The position numbers and the translations under genes are program-made. 16,630 nt of DNA from Actinomycetota bacterium (GTDB lineage: Bacteria; Actinomycetota; Thermoleophilia; UBA2241): assembly GCA_026392265.1 (NCBI GenBank), contig JAPLCL010000082.1:1-16630 (forward strand). The letters are read 5' to 3'. Below the pieces are notes generated by a model. That model did not search any database. It saw nothing but the letters and a program-made list of their open reading frames with translations, and was not told the DNA's origin. This document shows, one piece after another, positions 6,850 to 13,374 of the stretch; within the stretch, counting starts at the first letter, position 1; the number at the start of each line of letters is the position of its first letter.

Positions 6850-7779
6850 TTGACGCCTGGTGAAAACAAACACATAAGGAATATATCAGCGTGCGGCCGC
6901 GCACGCGCAGTTAGCGCGTTTCTACGATGTTCCGTCTCGCGCCGGGGTTCGCGCACCGACGCAAGCTACCCCGACGCCCAGGCCGACTGCGACTCGATGA
7001 TGGCCCTGCAGACGACCGTGGACAGCGGCGTCGACTTCCTGCTGCACGCCGCCGGCATCCTCGCCGCCTACATCGCTTTCTCGTACGAGAAGTTCGTCCT
7101 CGACGACGAGATGTGCGGGATGGTCCGGCACCTGCAGGCGGGCTTCGAGGTCGGCCCCGAGACGCTCGCCTTCGACTCCATCGCGACCGTCGGCTCCGGG
7201 GGCAACTACCTCCTTCAGAAGCACACCATCCAGCGTTGCCGCACGGAGTTCTACCGGCCGGCCGTCTGCGACCGTGCCGGCCTGTTCTCCTGGGTCGAGG
7301 GCGGCGGCAAGGATGCAGTCGGTCGCGCCAGGGCCCGCTGGCAGAATCTGCAGATGATCGCGGCGGTCGTCGGCATCGTTGTCGGTGCGGCGGTCTTCGG
7401 ACGCGAGGTACAGGTGATGAGCGTATCCGTCGGCGTCAGCGCCTTGCTGGTGTCGCTGCTGATCACGCCCATCGCCACCGAGCTGCCGGAGAAGGTCAAC
7501 TCGGTAATCTGGATCCGCCAGCGCAAGGACACGCTCGCGCTCGGCAACATCACGGGCGCAATGGTCTTTCAGAGCACCTTCCCGGTCTCCATCGGCCTGA
7601 TCTTCACCACGTGGCAACTGGACGAGGTGGGGCTCGTGAGCGGCCTCCTCACCCTCATCTCGGGGGTGTACTTCTACCTCACGCTGCGCTTCCGGCACAA
7701 GCTCCACTGGTGGTCGCTGCTCCTCGCCGGCGCGCTGGACGGCGTCTACATGGTCTACGTCTTCGGCTTCAAGGTGTAG
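6850..7779 (+). pseudogene. Chimeric reading frame: MttB-family C-terminus fused to C-terminal half of a Na+/Ca2+ exchanger (CaCA)
   Basis: Residues about 36-166 are the C-terminal part of an MttB-type corrinoid methyltransferase: TDASYPDAQAD, FLLHAAGIL, AFSYEKFVLDDEMCGMVRH, HTIQRCRTEFYRPAVCDR and a DAVGRARARWQ tail. MttB homology seems to extend upstream in another frame (RFYDVPSRAGVR, bases 6917-6952), so one base appears lost near 6953. From about residue 167 (base 7348) the protein becomes the second half of a cation/Ca2+ exchanger. That part contains hydrophobic helices and the alpha-repeat motif SALLVSLLITPIATELPEK, KDTLALGNITGAMVFQS, then further helices to KV at the end. The exchanger's first alpha repeat is missing, as are about 350 N-terminal residues of MttB. 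The two remnants are joined without a stop. Each part alone is recognisable; the fusion is most likely non-functional debris or an assembly join. A weak 6-bp hairpin (7850-7865) follows. Confidence 0.75.
6881..6888 (+). promoter_or_regulatory. Second ATATATCA core, possible regulator site or -10
   Basis: ATATATCA, identical to the centre of the element at 6066-6085, occurs again in the short AT-rich stretch before the MttB-exchanger chimera. It lacks the flanking GTGAT/ATCAC symmetry. Confidence 0.25.
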
Positions 7780-7917
7780 GCGGGCACGGCATCTCCCCGA
7801 CGGCGAGCACGGCCACGGAGCCATCGGGTGGCAGACAGACACCGGCACGACGCCGGATTCGGCGTGGCAACAACGACGAACGGCCGACCTGCGAGTCGGG
7901 TGAGTCACGAAGAGAGA

Positions 7918-9299
7918 GTGAGCGATTTGTCAAGAAGTCAGTAGGTACGGGCCGACAACCAGGTCAATGCGTCGCCACAGTTCAGCATGCTGAGCGAGGA
8001 CCAGTGCGAGAGCATCGTCAACGGTGCCCTCGAAGTCCTGGAGCGTACCGGCGCGGAGATCCACAGCGCTGAAGCGTTGGAGATCCTCGAGAAGGGCGGC
8101 TGCTGGGTCGAGGGTAACCGCGTGCGTTTCCCCTCGCATCTTGTGGAGTGGGCGATCCGCAGAGCGCCTTCACGGGAGAGAGGCGACGGCCCGTCAGGTC
8201 GGGCACCTTGCGCGCCGCCGTCACCGCCGACGCCCTGCCCAACATCTCCTACGCCATGGACCACGGCACGATCACGGACGTCACCGCTACGCTGGCCGAC
8301 GTGCACGCGTTCCAAGCGCTCGTCGAGAACACCACCAAGCCCATCATCCACTGGGGCTTCGGCGTCGACCAGTACCAGGACATCGTAGACATCGCCGCCG
8401 CGGTCCGCGGCGGCCTCGAGGCTCTGCAGCAGAACCCGTTCCTCATCCTCTACTCTGAGTCGAGCCCCCCGCTGCGTCACTCGGCGGAGGCCATCGATAA
8501 GGCGATCTTCGCCGCCAAGGTCAAGCTGCCGGTGATCTACACCCCCTGCACCTTCTCGGGCGGCGTGGCTCCCGCGACCATGGCGGGAAGCCTGGTCATC
8601 GCCGTGGCCGACTCCCTGGTCGGGCTCGTCGCCTGTCAGCTGGTCAACCAAGGCGCGCAGTTCATCATGGGCGGGCTCATCTCGACGATGCAGATGTCGA
8701 GCAGCATCCTGTCGTACGGAGCGCCCGAGCTGAGCCTGCTGTCCGCGGGGCTCACGAACGTGGCGCGCTACCTGGGTATCCCGATGTTCAGCACCGGCGG
8801 GTGCACCGATTCCAAGGTCATCGACACGCAGATGGCCATCGAGGCCGCGTTCTCCATCCTCATCGCAGGGCTCAGCGGGGCGAACATCGTCCACGACTGC
8901 AGCTACCAGGAGTACGGCGCCACGAGTTCTCTCGAGCTGATGACCATGGACGACGAGATCATCGGCATGGTCAAGAAGATCCTTGGAGGTGTGCTGGTCG
9001 ACGACGAGCAGCTCGCCGTCGACGTCATGGACAGGGTCGGCCCGGGTGGCCACTACTTGGGTGGCGCACACACCATGAGCCATTTCCGCGAGTTCTGGGC
9101 GCCGACCCTGATCAGTCGTCTGCGCTACGACGCCTGGGTGGCCGAAGGCTCCAAGTCCATGGGGCAGCGCGTCAAGGAGAAGACCCAGGGCATCATCAAC
9201 AACCACCAGGCCGAACGCCTCCCCGAGGACGTGCTGGCGCAGATCCAGGCTGTAATCGACCGTGCGGAAGCTCGCGAAGCCGCCGTCCAAGCGAACTGA
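7918..9299 (+). pseudogene. MttB-family (trimethylamine/glycine-betaine type) corrinoid methyltransferase, broken copy
   Basis: Homology to the MttB superfamily starts right after an SD-like GAAGAGAGAG and GTG (7918) or TTG (7927). The frame reads SRSQ-TAG-VRADNQVNASPQFSMLSEDQ, so an amber codon at 7942-7944 interrupts the N-terminus. The part from 7987 continues VLERTGAEIHSAEALEIL, GGCWVEGNRVRFP to RRAPS (about 8175). The sequence then resumes in another frame with FTGERRRPV and continues intact to 9299 (DALPNISYAMDHG, NTTKPIIHWGFG, LPVIYTPCTFSGG, FIMGGLISTMQMS, YGAPELSLLSAGL, DEIIGMVKK, VGPGGHYLG). About 36 residues present in the third copy (9796-10728) are missing at the join, and the frame changes. 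The C-terminal frame is open from 8148 (383 residues). It is the non-pyrrolysine type: no internal TAG lies in the barrel. The next gene follows 20 bases later. Confidence 0.8.
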
Positions 9300-9319
9300 C
9301 CATCGAAGGAGAGAGACTG

Positions 9320-9780
9320 ATGTCGTACGACTATGAGGCATTTTCGGACCGCGTGATCGAGGGGGACGACGAGCGCGCGGCCAAGCTGACGCAGAAGGCT
9401 ATCGACGCCGGGGCCGACCCGGTGGAGACCATCACGCAAGGGCTTACCGGCGGCATGAGCGTCGTGGGCGCGCGCTTCAAGAGCGGCGAGATGTTCGTCC
9501 CCGAGGTACTCGCGTCGGCGGGCAAGGTCGTGATCGGCACGGTCAAGGACAGTGGGGCGGACGTGCTGGGCCTGTCGGCGGTGCTCACCACCACCATGCT
9601 CGCCATGAAGGCGACGATCGACGCGCTGGCCGAAGCGAGCCTGCGCGACAATGTCAAGGTCATCGTCGGCGGCGCGCCGGTCACCCAGGACTTCGCCGAC
9701 GAGATCGGCGCGGACGGCTTTGCCTATGACGGCGGCGCGGCGATCGACCTGTGCAAGAGCCTGATCGCCCAGGCGACCGG
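9320..9780 (+). pseudogene. Corrinoid (cobalamin-binding) methyl-carrier protein, MtgC/MttC family, with internal deletions
   Basis: The start ATG at 9320 has SD GAAGGAGAG (9305-9313). The N-terminal helical cap (residues about 5-65: VIEGDDERAAKLTQKAIDAG, GMSVVGARFKSGEMFVPEVL) and the C-terminal half of the Rossmann-like B12 domain (DVLGLSAVLTTTM, VKVIVGGAPVTQDFADEIGAD, GFAYDGGAAIDLCKSLI) are clear. Two stretches are missing. About 20-25 residues linking cap and B12 domain are lost after ASA (near 9520). About 40 residues are lost after GTVK (9547), including the conserved GDxHDIGKN segment whose His is the lower cobalt ligand. Without it the protein should not carry a methyl group. The frame has no stop at the expected end (about 9780) and stays open to 10222, overlapping the next gene in a different frame; that tail is not corrinoid-like. 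Usual length is about 210-220 residues. Confidence 0.75.
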
Positions 9781-9781
9781 G

Positions 9782-9789
9782 AAAGGAGG
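9782..9789 (+). promoter_or_regulatory. Shine-Dalgarno AAAGGAGG that decides the start at 9796
   Basis: AAAGGAGG touches the ATG at 9790 but lies at the normal six bases from the GTG at 9796. The GTG is therefore the better start. Confidence 0.6.
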
Positions 9790-9795
9790 ATGCAG

Positions 9796-10728
9796 GTGCC
9801 TATCACAAGTACCTACTCGGCGAGCGTCTCGCCGCTGTTCAGGGTCCTCACCACCAGCCAGATCGAAGAGATCGTCCTGGCGGCTCAAGAGGTCCTCGAG
9901 CGGACCGGCGTCACCGTGCACGACGAGGAGGCCCGCGACATTCTGGCGAAGGCGGGCTGCTGGGTGGAAGGGATCCTGGTGCGGATCCCCTCCGCCGTCG
10001 TGCGCCGGGCGCTGCAGTCGGTGCCCAACAGCGTCACGTTCTGCAACAGCCGTACCGGCTCCCGGGATGTGCTCCTGGAGGGCTACAACGCCTACTTCGG
10101 GACCGGCTCGGACACGCCCTTCACCATCGACCCCTACTCCGGCGAGCGCACTTGTTCGACCACGGAGTCCGTCGAGCGTGCCTGCAAGGTCATCGACGCC
10201 TTGCCGAATCTCGACTTCGTGATGTCGCTGGGCATCGTCCAGGACATCGCCGCGCTGGTCTTCGACCGTCATCAGTTCGAGGCCCAGATCCTCAACACCT
10301 CGAAGCCCATCGTCACCACGGCTCACGATATCCACGGCTTCGCCGACATCGAGTATGGCTCCACGTCGTCGCTGGAGTTCCTCACCATCAACAACGACGT
10401 CATCGGGATGGCCCGTCGCCTCATGTGCGGCATCGGCGTCAGCAACGAGACCCTGGCCCTTGACGTCATCGACAGCGTGGGGCCGGGGGGCGACCTCCTC
10501 AGCGAGCCCCACACGCTGAAGCACTTCAAGACCGAGACGCACTTCCCCGATCTCATCGACAGCCAGCGCTACGAAGCTTGGCAGGCTGCCGGCAGCAAGA
10601 CCTTGTTCGAACGCGCCAACGAGAAGGTCAGAAGTATCATCGAGACCTACGAGGTCGATCCTCTGCCGCAAGACGTCGTGCAAGGAGTCCGGGAGGTCGT
10701 CGAACGCGCCCACGAGGCTTTGGCCTAA
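9796..10728 (+). CDS. MttB-family corrinoid methyltransferase with in-frame internal deletion of the barrel
   Basis: A 310-residue open frame, against about 480-520 for the family. The N-terminal part is normal: VSPLFRVLTTSQIEEIV, EVLERTGVTVHDEEA, AGCWVEGILVRIPS, YFGTGSDTPFTIDPYSGER, VIDALPNLDFVMSLGI and LNTSKPIVTTAHD. Around residues 180-186 (GFADI then EYGSTSSLEF, near base 10350) it jumps straight to the C-terminal region: FLTINNDVIGMARR, GVSNETLALDVIDSVGPGG, HTLKHFKTE, RYEAWQAAGSKTLFERANEKV. Comparison with the copy at 8148-9299 shows about 200 residues missing, including the FSGG, YGAPEL and GCTDSK segments that build the TIM barrel and active site. The deletion keeps the frame, so a protein could be made, but methyltransferase activity is improbable. 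It is the last gene before the hairpin at 10739-10783. Confidence 0.8.
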   Translation: MPITSTYSASVSPLFRVLTTSQIEEIVLAAQEVLERTGVTVHDEEARDILAKAGCWVEGILVRIPSAVVRRALQSVPNSVTFCNSRTGSRDVLLEGYNAYFGTGSDTPFTIDPYSGERTCSTTESVERACKVIDALPNLDFVMSLGIVQDIAALVFDRHQFEAQILNTSKPIVTTAHDIHGFADIEYGSTSSLEFLTINNDVIGMARRLMCGIGVSNETLALDVIDSVGPGGDLLSEPHTLKHFKTETHFPDLIDSQRYEAWQAAGSKTLFERANEKVRSIIETYEVDPLPQDVVQGVREVVERAHEALA

Positions 10729-10738
10729 GGTGACGACA

Positions 10739-10783
10739 GGCCGGCGGCGCGGGGATCTCGCCGAGAGATCCCGCGCGCCGGCT
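10739..10783 (+). terminator. Very strong terminator hairpin closing the methyltransferase block
   Basis: GCCGGC, GCGCGGG and ATCTC pair successively with GAGAT, CCCGCGC and GCCGGC around a GCCGA loop, with two single-G bulges on the left arm. That makes an 18-bp stem starting 11 bases after the stop of the third mttB copy. There is no T tract, as is common in high-GC actinobacteria-like genomes. Confidence 0.7.
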
Positions 10784-10850
10784 GCGACCTCTTCACGATC
10801 AGCAGGAACGCGGCACGGCCCCCGTGGTGGTGCGGGGCGCACAGGACCCG

Positions 10851-10856
10851 TATCAT
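10851..10856 (+). promoter_or_regulatory. Candidate -10 box TATCAT for the ATPase-VWA-HEAT set
   Basis: TATCAT lies 61 bases before the ATG at 10918 and after the terminator hairpin, where a promoter is expected. No convincing -35 is seen. Confidence 0.3.
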
Positions 10857-10917
10857 CCTCTCGTGCTCGTCGAAGAGGCCGCGAGCCCCACAAGACACCG
10901 ACGCCAAGGACACACTC

Positions 10918-11829
10918 ATGACCCCCATCCAGAAGATCCAGCAAGAGCACGGCATCGTCGGCCGCGAGGCTGAGCTGGCCATGGCTCTGGCGGTGCTCGG
11001 CGCCGGCCGCCACCTGCTGCTCGAGGGTCCCGTCGGCGTGGGCAAGACCACCGTGGCCCTCGCCGTCTGCTCCCACCTCGGCCGCGACACGGTGCGCGTC
11101 GACGGCGACGACCGCTACTCGGAGAGCAAGCTCACCGGCTGGTTCGACCCGCCCCTCGTGCTCAAGCAGGGCTACCGCGAGGAGTCCTTCTTCCCGGGTC
11201 CTCTGGTCGAGGCCATGCGCGAGGGCCGCGTGCTCTTCATCAACGAGCTCAACCGCATGCCCGAGAGCGTGCAGAACGTGCTCCTGCCGGCCCTCGACGA
11301 GCGCCTTCTGCAGGTACCGCACATCGGCGAGGTGCGCGCCGCCGAGGGCTTCCAGGTGGTGGCCACGCAGAACCCCGTCGAGTACGTCGGCACCGGCCAC
11401 CTCTCCGAGGCGCTGCGCGACCGCTTCGAGCATCTCGCGTTGAACTATCAGCCGGCCGCCGAGGAGGAAGCCATCGTGACCTCCGAGACGGGCTCCGGCG
11501 ACGAGGCCCTGGTGCTCACCGCCGTGCGCCTCACGCGCGCCACGCGCCTGCACCCGCGCTTCCGCAAGGGCGCCTCGGTGCGCGGCGCGATCGCCACCGT
11601 GGCCATCGCCGAGCAGCTCTGGAGCGCGTCCCGGGACGCCTGCGGGCCGGTGAGCCGCGAGACCCTGCGCCGAGCCGCCGAGGCCGCCCTTACGACGCGC
11701 GTCGATCTGCGCGACGACATCGACGCCGACTTTGCCACGGCGCTCGACGAGCTCTTCGCGCTGGTCGTCGACCGCGGCGAAGACCCGGACGTCGCTCTGG
11801 CCCCGGCCGCGGTCTCCCCAAAAGGCTGA
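10918..11829 (+). CDS. MoxR-type AAA+ ATPase
   Basis: A 303-residue AAA+ ATPase of the MoxR/AAA_5 class. These usually act as chaperones paired with a VWA protein to remodel or load metal cofactors onto client complexes. Walker A is GPVGVGKT (37-44). Walker B is VLFINELNRMP (105-115), where Asn109 stands in place of the usual Asp before Glu110. Sensor 1 is ATQNP (149-153) and the arginine-finger region is LSEALRDRFE (162-171). A C-terminal helical lid with VDLRDDID follows. The start ATG has no strong SD. The stop is 38 bases from the VWA gene, with a small 7-bp hairpin (GCGCCCC/GGGGCGC, 11830-11847) between them. No moxR client enzyme is adjacent. It is intact, unlike the block upstream. Confidence 0.88.
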   Translation: MTPIQKIQQEHGIVGREAELAMALAVLGAGRHLLLEGPVGVGKTTVALAVCSHLGRDTVRVDGDDRYSESKLTGWFDPPLVLKQGYREESFFPGPLVEAMREGRVLFINELNRMPESVQNVLLPALDERLLQVPHIGEVRAAEGFQVVATQNPVEYVGTGHLSEALRDRFEHLALNYQPAAEEEAIVTSETGSGDEALVLTAVRLTRATRLHPRFRKGASVRGAIATVAIAEQLWSASRDACGPVSRETLRRAAEAALTTRVDLRDDIDADFATALDELFALVVDRGEDPDVALAPAAVSPKG

Positions 11830-11847
11830 GCGCCCCCGGCGGGGCGC
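11830..11847 (+). other. Intergenic hairpin between ATPase and VWA genes
   Basis: A perfect 7-bp stem GCGCCCC/GGGGCGC with a CGGC tetraloop starts at the first base after the ATPase stop. It has no T tract. It could attenuate downstream expression or stabilise the upstream mRNA. Confidence 0.35.
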
Positions 11848-11867
11848 GCCTGCGGCACCGCGGACGC

Positions 11868-12755
11868 GTGGAGGTCCGGGGCACGCCGGCCTATCAGCGC
11901 GACATGGTCGCCGAGCAGGCGCCGCTGGTGGCGCTTGCCGAGCGCTACAACGTGCTGCCCGCCGACCTCGACGGCTGGACGGTGGCCGTCAACCTCACGC
12001 GCAACGGCTGCCGCATCGGCAATCCCGCCCTGCGCTTCTACGCCGAGAAGCTGGCGGCGCGCTCCGTGCTGGCCCGCGCCGCCGGCCTGGTCGGCCCCCT
12101 TCGCGGCGCCACTCAGATGGTGCATGAGACGCTGCGGGAGCCCTTCGCCGGCGAGCTCGACCTGGAGACCACCCTCGAGAACGTGCTCGGCAAGTCGTTT
12201 CCGGAGCCCGGCGACTGGGTCGTGCAGCATCGCGAGGAGCGCCGCCACCAGGTCGTGCTCATGGTCGATACCTCGCTCTCGATGTCGGGCGAGAACATGG
12301 CCATCGCCGCCGTGGCGGCCGCCGTGCTCGCGCTCAAGCTGAAGCCCGAGGACCTGTCGGTGGTCGTCTTCGAGGACCACGCCGAAGCCGTCACCCACCT
12401 CGAGGTCGCCGACCCGGCCGACGAGGTCGTGCGCCGTATGCTCGATCAGCCGGTGCGCGGCTACACCAACATCGCGGCCGCGCTGGAGCTCGGCGCCGCC
12501 GAGCTCGAACGCGGCCGCAACCCGCGGCGCAGCGGCCTGCTGATCACCGACGGAGTGGTCACTGCCGGCGGTGACCCGCTGCCTCTGGCGCACCGCTTCC
12601 CGCACCTCTTTGTGCTCCTCACCGAGGACTACAAGATGAATCCGGAGCTCTGCCGTCAGCTCGCCGACGCCGGGCACGGCGACGTCTTCCCGGTGCGCGC
12701 CTTCCGCGACCTTCCGGCGCGCTTGCTCGATGTCGCCAACCGCGTCCTGCGGTAG
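11868..12755 (+). CDS. VWA-domain (MIDAS) protein, partner of the MoxR-type ATPase
   Basis: A 295-residue cytoplasmic protein, with no signal peptide or membrane helix. An N-terminal helical region (about 1-120) contains the charged linker LRFYAEKLAARSVLARAAGL. The VWA domain (about 125-295) has a complete metal-ion-dependent adhesion site: D134-x-S136-x-S138 (MVDTSLSMSG), T200 (RGYTNIAAAL) and D228 (LLITDGVV). The arrangement is typical of MoxR-VWA chaperone pairs (compare CoxD-CoxE, NorQ-NorD, RavA-ViaA), where the VWA protein recruits the client. The start is GTG at 11868, the first start codon in this frame and with no SD; ATG at 11904 is a possible alternative. It ends TAG 12753-12755, where TAGACT also resembles a -10 box for the next gene. 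The client is unknown. Confidence 0.85.
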   Translation: MEVRGTPAYQRDMVAEQAPLVALAERYNVLPADLDGWTVAVNLTRNGCRIGNPALRFYAEKLAARSVLARAAGLVGPLRGATQMVHETLREPFAGELDLETTLENVLGKSFPEPGDWVVQHREERRHQVVLMVDTSLSMSGENMAIAAVAAAVLALKLKPEDLSVVVFEDHAEAVTHLEVADPADEVVRRMLDQPVRGYTNIAAALELGAAELERGRNPRRSGLLITDGVVTAGGDPLPLAHRFPHLFVLLTEDYKMNPELCRQLADAGHGDVFPVRAFRDLPARLLDVANRVLR

Positions 12756-12765
12756 ACTGTGCTGC

Positions 12766-12784
12766 GGGCGCCGCTGGGGCGCCC
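12766..12784 (+). other. Hairpin between VWA and HEAT genes
   Basis: A perfect 7-bp stem GGGCGCC/GGCGCCC with loop GCTGG sits between the VWA stop and the SD GAGGAG (12795-12800) of the next gene. Confidence 0.35.
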
Positions 12785-12806
12785 CGTCACGTGCGAGGAG
12801 ACACCT

Positions 12807-13310
12807 GTGGCACTGTTCGGACCTCCCAACGTCGCCAAGCTCGAGGCCATGGGCAAGATCGACGGCCTCGTGCGGGCGGCCAGGTACAAGAAGGATCCGG
12901 CCCTGGCCGCCGACGCGCGCCGCGCTCTTACCGGTTTCCTCGACAAGATCATCCAGCGGCTGCAGACCAAAAACCTGACACAGCTCAACACCGCCCGCGA
13001 TGCGCTCGTCATCATCGGCGAACCCGCCCGCGACCGGCTCATCTACATCATCCAGCAGGGCCACCTGCACCGGCGCCAGGACGCGGCCTACGTGCTGGGA
13101 ATCATGGGCGACCCGGTCGCGGTGAAGCCGCTCTGCGTGGCGATGCACAACCCCGACCCGCTCCTGCGTATGATCATCGTCGACGCCTTGGGCAAGATCG
13201 GCGACCCCGCCGCGTCCGAGACGCTGCGCAAGGCTCTCGGCGACCCCGACAAGGCCGTCGTCGAGGCGGCGCGTAAGGCCATCAAGAAGGTGGGCCCGGC
13301 GCCCGCCTGA
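12807..13310 (+). CDS. HEAT-repeat (PBS-lyase-like) protein
   Basis: A 167-residue alpha-helical repeat protein. Three HEAT-like units are visible in the second half: DALVIIGEPARDRLIYIIQ (66-84), DAAYVLGIMGDPVAVKPLC (92-110) and DALGKIGDPAASETLRKAL (126-144). A final VVEAARKAIKKVG follows. The A-LG-IGDP-A spacing is that of bacterial HEAT_2/PBS-lyase repeats, which act as binding scaffolds. The start GTG at 12807 is chosen because SD GAGGAG (12795-12800) lies six bases upstream; the frame also opens at GTG 12759, but without an SD and overlapping the hairpin. It lies 51 bases after the VWA gene and is likely co-transcribed, so it may be an adaptor or client of the MoxR-VWA pair. That role is inferred from context only. 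Confidence 0.75.
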   Translation: MALFGPPNVAKLEAMGKIDGLVRAARYKKDPALAADARRALTGFLDKIIQRLQTKNLTQLNTARDALVIIGEPARDRLIYIIQQGHLHRRQDAAYVLGIMGDPVAVKPLCVAMHNPDPLLRMIIVDALGKIGDPAASETLRKALGDPDKAVVEAARKAIKKVGPAPA

Positions 13311-13374
13311 GGCTCCGTTACCAAGCGCAGACTTCCCGCGGTAAGGCTCCCGACACGGAGGGTGACTTCAGGGC

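Noticed and set aside
7942..7944. TAG in an MttB gene read as pyrrolysine
   Set aside because: Pyrrolysine in MttB lies deep in the protein near the active site. This TAG is a few codons from the start, and the rest of the copy has no internal TAG, so a nonsense mutation is the simpler reading. No pylT/pylS is visible.
5940..10730. Cobalamin riboswitch controlling the corrinoid genes
   Set aside because: I looked for the B12-box (GCCACTG-like) and found none in the intergenic stretches.
9724..11553. 609-residue minus-strand frame
   Set aside because: It runs antisense through the mttB copy, the terminator hairpin and the ATPase gene without any recognisable motif.
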